64,000 nt of DNA from Bacteroides sp. M10 (GTDB lineage Bacteria > Bacteroidota > Bacteroidia > Bacteroidales > Bacteroidaceae): NCBI RefSeq assembly GCF_014334015.1, contig NZ_CP060488.1, positions 3,368,501 to 3,432,500 on the forward strand. Direction: 5' to 3'. The translations under genes were made by a program, and so were the position numbers. Below the pieces are notes generated by a model, which had not been told where the DNA came from, searched no databases, and saw only the letters and a program-made list of their open reading frames with translations. Shown one piece after another: positions 31,548 to 41,191 of the stretch (the first letter of the stretch is position 1; each line of letters begins with the position of its first letter).

Positions 31548-31606
31548 TAGGTGGAATTTATTTTTTAAATGAAATAAATTTTGCATTAAAAGTGCATTAA
31601 TGATCT

Positions 31607-31633
31607 CCCGGAAGTGGCTTTATTGCTTTCGGG
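31607..31633 (+). terminator. Terminator after the PUL regulator
   Basis: An 8-bp stem with one G-T pair (31607-31614 with 31626-31633) is followed by TTCTTTTATTTTC, 59 bases beyond the regulator stop. Confidence 0.8.
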
Positions 31634-31745
31634 TTCTTTTATTTTCTTCATGAGAGGGCAAAATATTTCTATTTTTTTCTCTTTATTTATCAGGTACTTA
31701 TATGGAATGTGATAAGCAAAATCATCTTATTAATATGAAATTAAT

Positions 31746-31774
31746 GTTGTGATAATGCCTCTCATATACTTTCG
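31746..31774 (+). promoter_or_regulatory. Candidate promoter of the mannan PUL
   Basis: GTTG at 31746-31749 and TACTTTCG at 31767-31774 are 17 bases apart; the -7 box differs from TAnnTTTG at one position, as might suit an activator-dependent promoter. Transcription would start about 120 bases before susC. Confidence 0.4.
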
Positions 31775-31900
31775 CAGTACCAATTAATCGCAAATATATC
31801 GAGTTATGAAGTATACTGATACCTTCTGAATAGGTTCATGATTCATAGTGATCTATAATAGATGATTGATTGAACAATATATCAACTTAATTTATAATTT

Positions 31901-34900
31901 ATGAAAGCACGTATTTGCAAAGAGAAGCACTGGAATGTGCATTTAAGGTTCTTTTTTGTGATGATGGGAGCTTTACTGTTCTCAGCTTCTGTTCTTGCCC
32001 AAAGTAACTTGATAACGGGTAAGGTTATAGACAACGCTAACGAACCGATTATTGGAGCCAGTATTCAATCTTCTGTGGCCGGGAAGGGAACTATTTCTAA
32101 TATGAATGGAGATTTTTCCATTGAAGTTCCTGTCGGGACAGAATTAACTATCAGTTTTCTTGGTTACCGCACTCAAAAAATAAAAGTGTCTGATATGCGG
32201 TCTTTAGTTATCAAATTGCTGGAAGATACACAGGCGTTGGATGAAGTGGTAGTGGTAGGTTATGGAGTTCAGAAAAAAGAGAGTTTGACGGGGGCTATTT
32301 CTAATATTAAAAATGATGAGATCATTAAAACGAAAGCTACCAGTCTGGCACAATCACTTGAAGGGAAAGTCTCGGGATTGAAGATACGGCAGAATGACGG
32401 TGAACCGGGACAATTTCGTTCCGATATCAATATACGCGGTTTGGGTACTCCGCTTTTCATTATTGACGGGATTGTCAGAGATGGGGCTAATGAGTTTCAG
32501 CGTCTTAATCCGGATGATATAGAAAGCATTTCTTTCCTGAAAGATGGTACTGCAGCTATTTATGGTATGAATTCGGCTAATGGAGCCATTATTGTAACAA
32601 CAAAAAAAGGATATAAAGGAAAGGCGAAAATATCTTTGTCGGCTAATTGGGGATGGTCTAAACCGACTAATATTCCTAAGATGACAAACGCTGCTCAATA
32701 TATGGAGCTTAGAAATGATGCTGCAATATTAGGAGAAGGTAATCCATTGGTTACAAAAGAAGAATTGGAATTATGGAAGACGGGTGCTCCTGGATATGCC
32801 AGTACTGATTTATACGATCATGTGATTAAGAATAGTTCTATTCAGCAGCAATATACTTTGTCCTTGCAAGGAGGTTCGGATATTGTCTCATACTTTGGTA
32901 GTTTTAGCTATGCATCCGATGAAGGGTTGTTGAAATCCGGTGATTTGGGATATGAAAAATTTACTTTTCGTTCGAATACTGATATAAAAATAGCTAAAGG
33001 ATTGACCGCAGGAGTTAATCTGGCAGGTAGATATGATAAGACCAGCCAGCCATGGAACTCTTTCTATGAGATCTTCAAGCAGACCCGTGTGAATGTGCCG
33101 ACTGTGCCTGCGTATGCCAATAACAATCCGGACTATTTGGCAACTCAAAGTATGGGAATTAATCCCATTGCTTTGGCGGATGCGGATATGACAGGTTATC
33201 ATTATTATTATAATAAAAACTTTCAATCGACATTCACTCTAAAATATGAAGTACCGTTTGTACAGGGATTATTTGTACAAGGACAATTAGGCTATGATTA
33301 TAATCATAATAAACATAAAGGATTGAGAAAGAAGTTTTCTACTTATACATACGCTATCGAAACGGATGAATATATAGAGAATGAATACAATAATCCTTCT
33401 ATGATACAAGTGAATAATAACGAAGCGAGCAGGCTTGACATGCAAGCACAAATCAGTTACAATAGGTTGTTTAATGATACTCATAATGTAAGTGCTACAT
33501 TGGTCTATGAAAGGAGACAGGAAAAAAGTGATTGGTCGAATATAGAACGTAAGTTTGATTTATTGACTTATGATGAAGTAGATTATGCCGGATTGAAAGA
33601 TGCTGTTTCAGGGGGGATGTCTAACGAACAGGCTTTTATTTCGTATGTCGGCCGGTTTAACTATGATTACAAAGGAAGGTATTTATTAGAATTAGGATTC
33701 AGAAATGATGGTTCTTACCGCTATGCTCCTGGTAGCAGATGGGCTTTTTTCCCTATGGGGTCTATTGGTTGGCGTTTGTCGGAAGAGAAGTTTTTGAAGG
33801 AAAAGTTAAGCTTTCTTGATAATCTGAAGATCAGGGCTTCGTACGGAGAGTCTGGACAGGATGCAGGTGATCCGTTCCAATATGTGTCGGGTTATAACCT
33901 TAATGTTGGTATTTATGAATTTAATGACGGGACTACCACTTCGGGCATTTCTGCTCCCTCTATTACGAATACGAATTTAACTTGGTATAAAGCTAAGTTA
34001 CTTGATATAGGATTCGATCTTTCTATATTCAAAGGATTATTCTCTTTGGAGTTCGACTTATACCAAAGAAAAAGAAGCGGATTGTTAGCTACAAGAGTGG
34101 TGTCATTACCTAATACATTTGGTTCGCAACTGCCACAGGAAAATTTGAATAGTGATTTGACGAGGGGTATTGACATAACGCTCGGGCATACTAATAAGAT
34201 TGGAGATTTTTCTTATAGCGTCAAAGCGAATATGAATTTAGCCCGTACCCGAATGGAGCATGTAGAAAGAGGACCTTTCACCAGTAGTATGGATCGTTGG
34301 AGAAATCAGTCTTCCGGACGTTGGAATGATTTCACATGGGGGTATCAGACTAATGGGCAATTCCAGACTATGGAGGAAATAAAATATGCTCCTGTCCAGG
34401 ATGGAGAGTTAGGGAATAGCAAGGAACTGCCGGGGGATTACCGTTATGTAGATGTTAATGGTGACGGTATTATCGATGATAATGATAGAATGCCTCTCTT
34501 TTGGTCAGGTACTCCACTGATTCATTATGGCTTTAATTTGGAGGCTTCTTGGAAAAATTTCGATATCTACGCTTTGTTTCAGGGAGCGGGAATGTATACT
34601 GTCCAGTTTTCAGAGGTTTATGCCGAGGTGCTGTGGTCAAAAGGTGCGAATACTCCAGCCTATTTCTATGACAGATGGCGCAAAGAAGACCCTTACAATC
34701 CGAATAGTAAATGGGTTGCCGGGAAATGGCCTGCTGCCCGTTTAATACAGGACACCGGGGCTATGTATAAAGAGAGTAATATCTGGCGTCGTGATGCTTC
34801 TTATTTAAGACTTAAAACTTTGGAACTGGGTTATACATTACCAGACAGTATTTTGAGAAAGAGCGGTATCAGTAATGTACGATTCTATATTAATGGCTAT

Positions 34901-35029
34901 AATCTTTTAACCTTCTGTGATTCTTTTGTGAAAGCGTTTGATCCGGAAAAGGTGGAAGGCTCTTATAGTGCTGGAATGAATTATCCTCTGACTAAAAGTT
35001 TTAATATTGGTTTTACTGCTAATTTTTGA
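31901..35029 (+). CDS. SusC-like TonB-dependent outer-membrane transporter
   Basis: 1042 residues. Signal peptide (1-34, ending VLAQ), a carboxypeptidase-regulatory-like domain (about 36-115, ITGKVIDNANEPIIGASI), the SusC-typical ALDEVVVVGYG segment, a plug domain (about 125-230) and a beta-barrel ending in a C-terminal Phe (FNIGFTANF). SusC proteins import oligosaccharides with the SusD lid. First gene of the PUL; SusD follows after 6 bases. No STN signalling domain is present, so regulation by an ECF sigma/anti-sigma pair is not expected, which agrees with the separate membrane regulator. Confidence 0.95.
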   Translation: MKARICKEKHWNVHLRFFFVMMGALLFSASVLAQSNLITGKVIDNANEPIIGASIQSSVAGKGTISNMNGDFSIEVPVGTELTISFLGYRTQKIKVSDMRSLVIKLLEDTQALDEVVVVGYGVQKKESLTGAISNIKNDEIIKTKATSLAQSLEGKVSGLKIRQNDGEPGQFRSDINIRGLGTPLFIIDGIVRDGANEFQRLNPDDIESISFLKDGTAAIYGMNSANGAIIVTTKKGYKGKAKISLSANWGWSKPTNIPKMTNAAQYMELRNDAAILGEGNPLVTKEELELWKTGAPGYASTDLYDHVIKNSSIQQQYTLSLQGGSDIVSYFGSFSYASDEGLLKSGDLGYEKFTFRSNTDIKIAKGLTAGVNLAGRYDKTSQPWNSFYEIFKQTRVNVPTVPAYANNNPDYLATQSMGINPIALADADMTGYHYYYNKNFQSTFTLKYEVPFVQGLFVQGQLGYDYNHNKHKGLRKKFSTYTYAIETDEYIENEYNNPSMIQVNNNEASRLDMQAQISYNRLFNDTHNVSATLVYERRQEKSDWSNIERKFDLLTYDEVDYAGLKDAVSGGMSNEQAFISYVGRFNYDYKGRYLLELGFRNDGSYRYAPGSRWAFFPMGSIGWRLSEEKFLKEKLSFLDNLKIRASYGESGQDAGDPFQYVSGYNLNVGIYEFNDGTTTSGISAPSITNTNLTWYKAKLLDIGFDLSIFKGLFSLEFDLYQRKRSGLLATRVVSLPNTFGSQLPQENLNSDLTRGIDITLGHTNKIGDFSYSVKANMNLARTRMEHVERGPFTSSMDRWRNQSSGRWNDFTWGYQTNGQFQTMEEIKYAPVQDGELGNSKELPGDYRYVDVNGDGIIDDNDRMPLFWSGTPLIHYGFNLEASWKNFDIYALFQGAGMYTVQFSEVYAEVLWSKGANTPAYFYDRWRKEDPYNPNSKWVAGKWPAARLIQDTGAMYKESNIWRRDASYLRLKTLELGYTLPDSILRKSGISNVRFYINGYNLLTFCDSFVKAFDPEKVEGSYSAGMNYPLTKSFNIGFTANF

Positions 35030-35035
35030 TAGATT

Positions 35036-36994
35036 ATGAAACATAAGATTATATTATTGCTGAATATGGCTCTTCTTTTTGCAGGATGTACGGATATTCT
35101 GGATATAGAGCCTAATAATAAGGTGGTTGCAGACAAAGTTCTGACTACGGAAGAGGGGATTGCGATGCACATGGCAAATCTTTACGGCCGTCTTCCTATC
35201 GAGGATTTCTCTTATGCGATTGATAAGGGCTTTAATTTGGGAATTGGGAATACTGATCCGAATAATGGTGGACGGGCTGCTGCTATGTACTGTGACGAAG
35301 CCATGCATTCTGAATTTGACGAATGGGGAAGTGAAGGATTTAATTTCTGGGAAAGATATACGGATGATAAAGGTTTATATAATGCTTCTGTTGGTATTTA
35401 TACATTGATCAGGGATATTAATAATCTGTTGGAAACGATTCCTATGTTGAATACTTCCAATGATAAAAAAACATTATTGGAGGGTGAAGCAGCTTTTCTA
35501 CGTGCATATACATATTTTGCTTTGGCAAAGCGGTATGGTGGAGTTTCGATTATCAAGAAAGTTCAGGTGTATAATGGAGATGTAGAAGAATTGAAAGTGC
35601 CCCGCAGTACGGAAAAGGATACATGGGATTTTATCTTGAGTGATTGTGATGACGCTATCCGGAAACTAAGTGAGTCTTCAGAAGATACTCGTCGTGCTAA
35701 TAAATGGATTGCATTGGCACTGAAATCTCGGGTAGCTTTATATGCAGCTTCGATTGCCAAATATACTCATGAGCCTTATGTGGGTCTGTCGGGGCCGGCT
35801 GTAGAACAGAAACTTGTGGGTATTGATGCTTCGGAAGCAGATCGTTATTATGAAATTTGTATGCAGTCGTCTGATGAAATCATGAAGAGTGGGTTGTATG
35901 GTTTATATGGTGCAGAACCTCAAAGCAGAGACGAAGCTATCGTAAATTATAAAAAACTATTTGAGGATCCAAGCAGTGTATTGAATGGAACGAAGGAACC
36001 TATTTTTATTAAAGGATATACATCTGGTACCCAACTTGCACACAATTACGATATTTGGTATCGCCCTAATCAGGTAGCAAACGGCTGGCCGCATCCGGGA
36101 CGTATGAATCCTTCGTTAGATCTGGCCGATATTTATGAAGATTATACGGATGATGGGCAAGGATTAAGTAAGCCTATCCGTACTCGTGTGGATAATAATG
36201 AAATCTTTTCTGGTTTTGACAGAAATGCTAACTATTATTCTTATCCAATGGATGCTCCTTATGAAATATTCAATGATAAGGATATTCGTATGTGGGCTAC
36301 TATGATTCTTCCGGGTACGCAATGGAAAGGACAGAAAATCATTATTCAGGGAGGATTTATTCGTCCCGATGGAAGTTATGTGTTCAGAACAGATGCCAGT
36401 ACTCAGGGGAAAGATGGAAAGACCTACTATTCGTTTGGTGCGCAGGATCAGAAAATGTATTCGGGGTTTAGTCCTGTTGGTGGTAACTACACCCGTTCAG
36501 GTTTTCTTCTTCGAAAATTCTTGCAGGAAAGTAAAGATGTGACTTCTGAGTGGAATAAGGGATTTACAGACTGGATCGAATTTCGTTATGCTGAGATTCT
36601 GATGAATTATGCGGAAGCATCCATAGAACATTCGTCTGCAACGGGTGAGCAGTTGAAAAAAGGGAAAAATGCGCTTAATGCTGTTAGAAAGCGAGCTGCA
36701 CACAAAGACGAAATTCCATTAACAATAGAGAACGTACGTAAAGAGCGTTTTGTTGAATTTGCTTTTGAGAATAGACGCAGATGGGATCTGATTCGTTGGA
36801 GGATATTTCATAAGGAATATGAGAACCGAATAAAGAAGTCCTTAGTTCCGTTCCTCGATTTAAGAGGAGAAACTCCTAAATACATCTTTGTACGCATGGA
36901 TGCTCCCGGAGTGAACAAACATTCGTTTGATTATTCCTGGTACTATCAGGATATTCCTGGTACCGGTAGTAACGGACTTGTTCAGAATCCTTGA
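35036..36994 (+). CDS. SusD/RagB-like glycan-binding lipoprotein
   Basis: 652 residues, long for the family. The lipobox Cys lies in LLFAGCTD (about residue 18). TPR-like helices of RagB/SusD type (GEAAFLRAYTYFALAKRYG, DDAIRKL) and the C-terminal RKERFVEFAFENRRRWDLIRW motif are clear. It should cap SusC and capture the glycan. Gap to SusC 6 bases; the DUF3823 gene follows after 32. Confidence 0.95.
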   Translation: MKHKIILLLNMALLFAGCTDILDIEPNNKVVADKVLTTEEGIAMHMANLYGRLPIEDFSYAIDKGFNLGIGNTDPNNGGRAAAMYCDEAMHSEFDEWGSEGFNFWERYTDDKGLYNASVGIYTLIRDINNLLETIPMLNTSNDKKTLLEGEAAFLRAYTYFALAKRYGGVSIIKKVQVYNGDVEELKVPRSTEKDTWDFILSDCDDAIRKLSESSEDTRRANKWIALALKSRVALYAASIAKYTHEPYVGLSGPAVEQKLVGIDASEADRYYEICMQSSDEIMKSGLYGLYGAEPQSRDEAIVNYKKLFEDPSSVLNGTKEPIFIKGYTSGTQLAHNYDIWYRPNQVANGWPHPGRMNPSLDLADIYEDYTDDGQGLSKPIRTRVDNNEIFSGFDRNANYYSYPMDAPYEIFNDKDIRMWATMILPGTQWKGQKIIIQGGFIRPDGSYVFRTDASTQGKDGKTYYSFGAQDQKMYSGFSPVGGNYTRSGFLLRKFLQESKDVTSEWNKGFTDWIEFRYAEILMNYAEASIEHSSATGEQLKKGKNALNAVRKRAAHKDEIPLTIENVRKERFVEFAFENRRRWDLIRWRIFHKEYENRIKKSLVPFLDLRGETPKYIFVRMDAPGVNKHSFDYSWYYQDIPGTGSNGLVQNP

Positions 36995-37026
36995 TATATC
37001 AAAACTTTAGTTTAAAGACAGAAAAT

Positions 37027-37719
37027 ATGAAAGCAACTTTTTATTTATTGGCAATAATATTCTTTTCCGTATGTTTTGTGGCATGTGAAAAGGACAATCT
37101 GGATATAGCCCCAAATGCTACATTCGGTGGGGAAATCCGGGATATGGAGACAGGTGAGTTGGTGGAGCAAGAGATAATCAGAGGTTCGCAGATTTATTTT
37201 ATCGAACTCGGATGGGACAATCCTCCTGTTCAGGCAATGGCTGTTAAAAATGACGGAACATTCCAAAATAATCTCATGTTTGCGGGCGATTACAAAATAA
37301 TTCTGAATAAGGGGAACTATATTCCTCAAGATACGATTGATTTTAGAATTAATAAAGGAAAGAATTATAAGGTGTTCGAGGTTCTGCCTTACATACGTAT
37401 CGTGAATCCTGATATCAGATATAAAGGTAATAAAGTAGTAGCGAAATTCAGTTTACAGCAATATACGATAGATCCGGTAAAGACAATCGCTCTATTTGCA
37501 CATACAGAGTCCCATGTAAGTAGTAATATTCAGATAGCTAAAGTGAGTAGTGAAATAAATACTGCTGTATCACCTTTGACGGAGTACGAATTGAGCATGG
37601 ATTTGAGTCAGACTACTGGGATTGAACGGGAACATAGTTATTTTTTCAGAATCGGAGCATTGAGCAGTGCGTCAGAAGCTAAATATAATTATTCGCCTGC
37701 AGTAGAAATCGACTTATAA
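37027..37719 (+). CDS. DUF3823 lipoprotein
   Basis: 230 residues from the ATG at 37027 (MKATFYLLAIIFFSVCFVAC); the frame extends 12 codons upstream but the lipoprotein signal sets this start (Cys20). The body has a carboxypeptidase-regulatory-like beta domain (ATFGGEIRDMETGELVEQEI to ILNKGNYIP) and a second Ig-like half. DUF3823 proteins commonly follow SusD genes and are presumed surface glycan-binding or scaffold components. Confidence 0.8.
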   Translation: MKATFYLLAIIFFSVCFVACEKDNLDIAPNATFGGEIRDMETGELVEQEIIRGSQIYFIELGWDNPPVQAMAVKNDGTFQNNLMFAGDYKIILNKGNYIPQDTIDFRINKGKNYKVFEVLPYIRIVNPDIRYKGNKVVAKFSLQQYTIDPVKTIALFAHTESHVSSNIQIAKVSSEINTAVSPLTEYELSMDLSQTTGIEREHSYFFRIGALSSASEAKYNYSPAVEIDL

Positions 37720-37734
37720 AGGAATAGGATATTT

Positions 37735-39972
37735 ATGAAAAGAAAAATACAAGATTACCTTGCATACAGACTGTTTTTGTTGTTACCGCTTTTCTCATTT
37801 GGAGGATGTGTGGAGATAAAAGCTCCTGTTGATTATGTAAATCCATATATGGGAAATATTAGTCACTTGTTGGTACCGACTTATCCGACTGTCCATTTAC
37901 CTAACAGTATGCTACGAATATATCCTCAAAGGGAGGATTATACAAGTAATAAATTGAAGGGATTACCTGTGATAGTGACAAGTCATAGAGGAAATTCAGC
38001 ATTCTCTATCAATCCGTTCAATAGTTTTTGTGATAGTTTGGAGAAGGGTAGTAGGTCTTCTTTCATATTGTATAATTACGATAATGAAAAGATCAAGCCT
38101 TATTATTATAGTGTTTTTTTGAGTGACTATGATATAGAGGTAAAATATGTCCCTTCTCATCAGTCGGCTTTATACCAATTAGATTTCCGGACGGGGCAAC
38201 CCGGGCTTTTGATCGGGGTGACAAATGGAGAATTGCATGTAGAGAAAAACAAAGTTTCTGGTTATCAGCAAATTGGTTCCTATGAGACAAGGGTGTATCT
38301 TTATCTGGAAACGGACGTGGTTCCTTTACAAACGGAAGAGGGAAATACAGTCGTAATGAAATTTCCAGAGAATGATAAAAGGATTAATCTTCGTTATGGA
38401 ATCTCTTTTATAAGTGTAGACCAGGCCAAAAAAAATATGGAACGCGAAGTGGCTGGAAAGGATTTGGAAACTCTTACACGAACAGGTAGAACTATTTGGA
38501 ATGATGCTCTTGAAAAGATTCAGGTAAAGGGAAACTGTGAGGATAGCAAGACTATATTCTATACTTCTTTATACAGAACATATGAACGAATGGTTTGTCT
38601 TTCTGAGGATGGACAGTATTATAGTGCTTTTGACAATCAGGTTCATCAGGATAGCGGTGTTCCTTTTTATACTGATGATTGGATCTGGGATACGTATAGA
38701 GCTACCCATCCATTGAGAATAATACTGGAACCGGAACGCGAGAAGTATATGATTCACTCTTTTATCCGGATGGCTGGTCAGATGAAACATTTTTGGATGC
38801 CTACTTTTCCGGAGATAACAGGTGATAGCCGACGGATGAATTCAAATCATGGGGTGGCTACTGTACTTGATGCTTATGTAAAAGGAATTACGGATTTCGA
38901 TTTAAAGGAAGCATATCGTGCTTGTAGAAATGCTATCACTGAAAAGACATTAGCACCGTGGTCGGATATGGAAGCTGGAAAGCTAGATTCTTTTTATGTG
39001 TCAAACGGATATTTTCCGGCGTTAGCTTCTGGTGAAGAGGAAGCTGTTCCCGAAGTACATAGTTTTGAGAAAAGACAAGCTGTTGCTGTGACATTAGGTA
39101 CAGTGTACGATGAATGGTGTCTGGCACAAATAGCCAAACTGCTGGATAATAAAGAGGATTACAATTACTTTTTGCAAAGAAGTTTGAACTATCATCAATT
39201 GTTTAATACAGAAACAAAATTTTTTCATCCTAAAGATAGTGAAGGAAATTTTATCACTCCGTTTGACTATCGTTATTCCGGTGGAATGGGTGGAAGGGAT
39301 TATTATGGCGAAAATAATGGCTGGGTTTATCGTTGGGATGTCCCCCATAATGTAGCGGATCTTATCAAACTGATGGGAGGGAAAGAGGCGTTTGTTGAGG
39401 AGTTGGAAAAGATGTTTGATACTCCTTTAGGAAAAAGTAAGTTTGAATTTTTCTCCCGTTTTCCTGATCATACAGGTAATGTCGGGCAGTTTTCTATGGC
39501 AAATGAACCTTGTTTACATATTCCTTATTTATATAACTATGCCAATAAACCCTGGATGACTCAGAAAAAGATCAGGACATTACTGGACGAATGGTTTAGA
39601 AATGATTTAATGGGGATGCCGGGAGATGAGGATGGTGGTGGCATGAGTGCATTTATTGTCTTCTCCCAGCTAGGTTTTTATCCGGTTACGCCAGGATTAC
39701 CTATATATGTCATTGGAAGTCCGGTGTTTGAACAGGCAAAAATTCAGTTGGGTAATGGCAAAACTTTTGAAGTATATTGCCATAACTATTCGCCGAAACA
39801 TAAATACATTCAATCGGTTAAGCTGGATGGAGTGGAATGGGATAAATCTTGGTTTAGTCATGAGGAACTGATGAAGGGAAATAAATTAGAAATAACGATG
39901 GGAGTCTACCCCAATAAGGACTGGGCGTCTCAGGACCAGTCTGTCCCTCCTTCATTTGAAATAAGAAAATAA
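37735..39972 (+). CDS. GH92 alpha-mannosidase
   Basis: 745 residues. The signal sequence has a possible lipidation Cys in SFGGC (about residue 25). GH92 enzymes are Ca-dependent exo-alpha-mannosidases. Conserved points: DYVNPYMG start, DDWIWDTYRATHPL, the general-acid Glu in GENNGWVYRWDVPHN (Glu526), and the Asp pair in GDEDGGGMSA (Asp631, Asp633). Linkage specificity (1,2, 1,3 or 1,4) cannot be assigned. In PUL context it would trim side chains of mannan oligosaccharides, probably in the periplasm or on the surface. Confidence 0.92.
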   Translation: MKRKIQDYLAYRLFLLLPLFSFGGCVEIKAPVDYVNPYMGNISHLLVPTYPTVHLPNSMLRIYPQREDYTSNKLKGLPVIVTSHRGNSAFSINPFNSFCDSLEKGSRSSFILYNYDNEKIKPYYYSVFLSDYDIEVKYVPSHQSALYQLDFRTGQPGLLIGVTNGELHVEKNKVSGYQQIGSYETRVYLYLETDVVPLQTEEGNTVVMKFPENDKRINLRYGISFISVDQAKKNMEREVAGKDLETLTRTGRTIWNDALEKIQVKGNCEDSKTIFYTSLYRTYERMVCLSEDGQYYSAFDNQVHQDSGVPFYTDDWIWDTYRATHPLRIILEPEREKYMIHSFIRMAGQMKHFWMPTFPEITGDSRRMNSNHGVATVLDAYVKGITDFDLKEAYRACRNAITEKTLAPWSDMEAGKLDSFYVSNGYFPALASGEEEAVPEVHSFEKRQAVAVTLGTVYDEWCLAQIAKLLDNKEDYNYFLQRSLNYHQLFNTETKFFHPKDSEGNFITPFDYRYSGGMGGRDYYGENNGWVYRWDVPHNVADLIKLMGGKEAFVEELEKMFDTPLGKSKFEFFSRFPDHTGNVGQFSMANEPCLHIPYLYNYANKPWMTQKKIRTLLDEWFRNDLMGMPGDEDGGGMSAFIVFSQLGFYPVTPGLPIYVIGSPVFEQAKIQLGNGKTFEVYCHNYSPKHKYIQSVKLDGVEWDKSWFSHEELMKGNKLEITMGVYPNKDWASQDQSVPPSFEIRK

Positions 39973-40002
39973 AGAATATGAATAATTAAAATTAAATCAA
40001 TT

Positions 40003-41166
40003 ATGATGCAGAGACTTTTTTTTATGATGATTTTTTTCTTGTCACTTTCATTGGAAAGTTGTAGCAAAGAAGAGGATAATAATCCTTCTAATTCGGAGAA
40101 TAACGGAGGAAATAATAATTTAGGTACAGAGTTGGATTATGATACTTTCTGCTTTTATTATGATTGGTATGGAAGTGAGGCTATTGACGGTCAATATAGA
40201 CATTGGGCCCATGCTATAGAGTCCGATCCTAATGGTGGATCTGGTCAGAATCCGGGGACTATTCCGGGTACGCAGGAGAGTATAGCTAGTAATTTTTATC
40301 CTCAATTAGGAAGATATAGTAGTAGTGATCCTAATGTTTTGTCCAAACATATGGATATGTTTGTTATGGCGCGTACCGGAGTGCTGGCACTTACTTGGTG
40401 GAATGAACAGGATGAGGCTGAAGCCAAGAGAATCGGGCTTATACTAGATGCGGCAGATAAGAAAAAAATAAAAGTATGTTTTCACTTGGAGCCATACCCT
40501 AGCAGAAATGTGCAGAATCTTCGGGAGAACATAGTTAAATTGATAACGAGGTATGGAAATCACCCGGCCTTTTACAGAAAGGATGGCAAACCTTTGTTTT
40601 TTATTTATGACTCTTATTTAATCGAACCTAGTGAATGGGAAAAGTTATTAAGTCCTAGTGGCTCCATTACAATCAGAAATACAGCCTATGATGCCTTGAT
40701 GATTGGATTATGGACTTCCAGTCCGACAGTGCAACGGCCTTTTATTTTGAATGCTCATTTTGATGGTTTCTATACATATTTTGCTGCTACCGGGTTCACA
40801 TATGGTTCTACACCGACTAATTGGGTAAGTATGCAAAAATGGGCAAAGGAAAATGGTAAGATATTTATTCCAAGTGTGGGTCCCGGATATATAGACACAC
40901 GTATACGTCCTTGGAATGGTTCGGTAATCCGGAATAGAACGGATGGGCAGTATTATGACGCTATGTATCGAAAGGCTATTGAAGCCGGGGTTTCAGCAAT
41001 TTCTATTACCTCCTTTAATGAATGGCATGAAGGGAGTCAGATAGAACCGGCTGTGCCTTACACAAGTTCCGAGTTTACTTATCTGGATTATGAGAACCGT
41101 GAACCTGATTATTATCTCACCCGCACTGCGTACTGGGTTGGGAAATTTAGAGAAAGCAAACAGTAA
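40003..41166 (+). CDS. GH99 endo-alpha-mannanase/mannosidase, lipoprotein
   Basis: 387 residues. Lipobox Cys in LSLESCSK (residue 20), then an Asn/Glu-rich linker, then the GH99 barrel. Markers: CFYYDWYG, LTWWNEQDEAEAKRI, FHLEPYPSRN, and NEWHEGSQIEPA, which holds the ExxE pair (Glu340, Glu343) corresponding to the catalytic Glu residues of BtGH99/BxGH99. Bacterial GH99 enzymes cut internal alpha-mannosidic bonds in yeast mannan or glucosylated high-mannose glycans. The lipoprotein signal suggests surface display. Confidence 0.93.
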   Translation: MMQRLFFMMIFFLSLSLESCSKEEDNNPSNSENNGGNNNLGTELDYDTFCFYYDWYGSEAIDGQYRHWAHAIESDPNGGSGQNPGTIPGTQESIASNFYPQLGRYSSSDPNVLSKHMDMFVMARTGVLALTWWNEQDEAEAKRIGLILDAADKKKIKVCFHLEPYPSRNVQNLRENIVKLITRYGNHPAFYRKDGKPLFFIYDSYLIEPSEWEKLLSPSGSITIRNTAYDALMIGLWTSSPTVQRPFILNAHFDGFYTYFAATGFTYGSTPTNWVSMQKWAKENGKIFIPSVGPGYIDTRIRPWNGSVIRNRTDGQYYDAMYRKAIEAGVSAISITSFNEWHEGSQIEPAVPYTSSEFTYLDYENREPDYYLTRTAYWVGKFRESKQ

Positions 41167-41191
41167 TCATATTATTAATAAAAAATAAACC

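Larger units (their letters stand above)
31548..31900. other. 353-base regulator-susC intergenic region
   Basis: No gene seen. It contains the regulator's terminator (31607-31633), a candidate PUL promoter (31746-31774) and a roughly 120-base AT-rich leader before susC that could hold further regulatory sites; no clear repeats were recognised there. Confidence 0.6.
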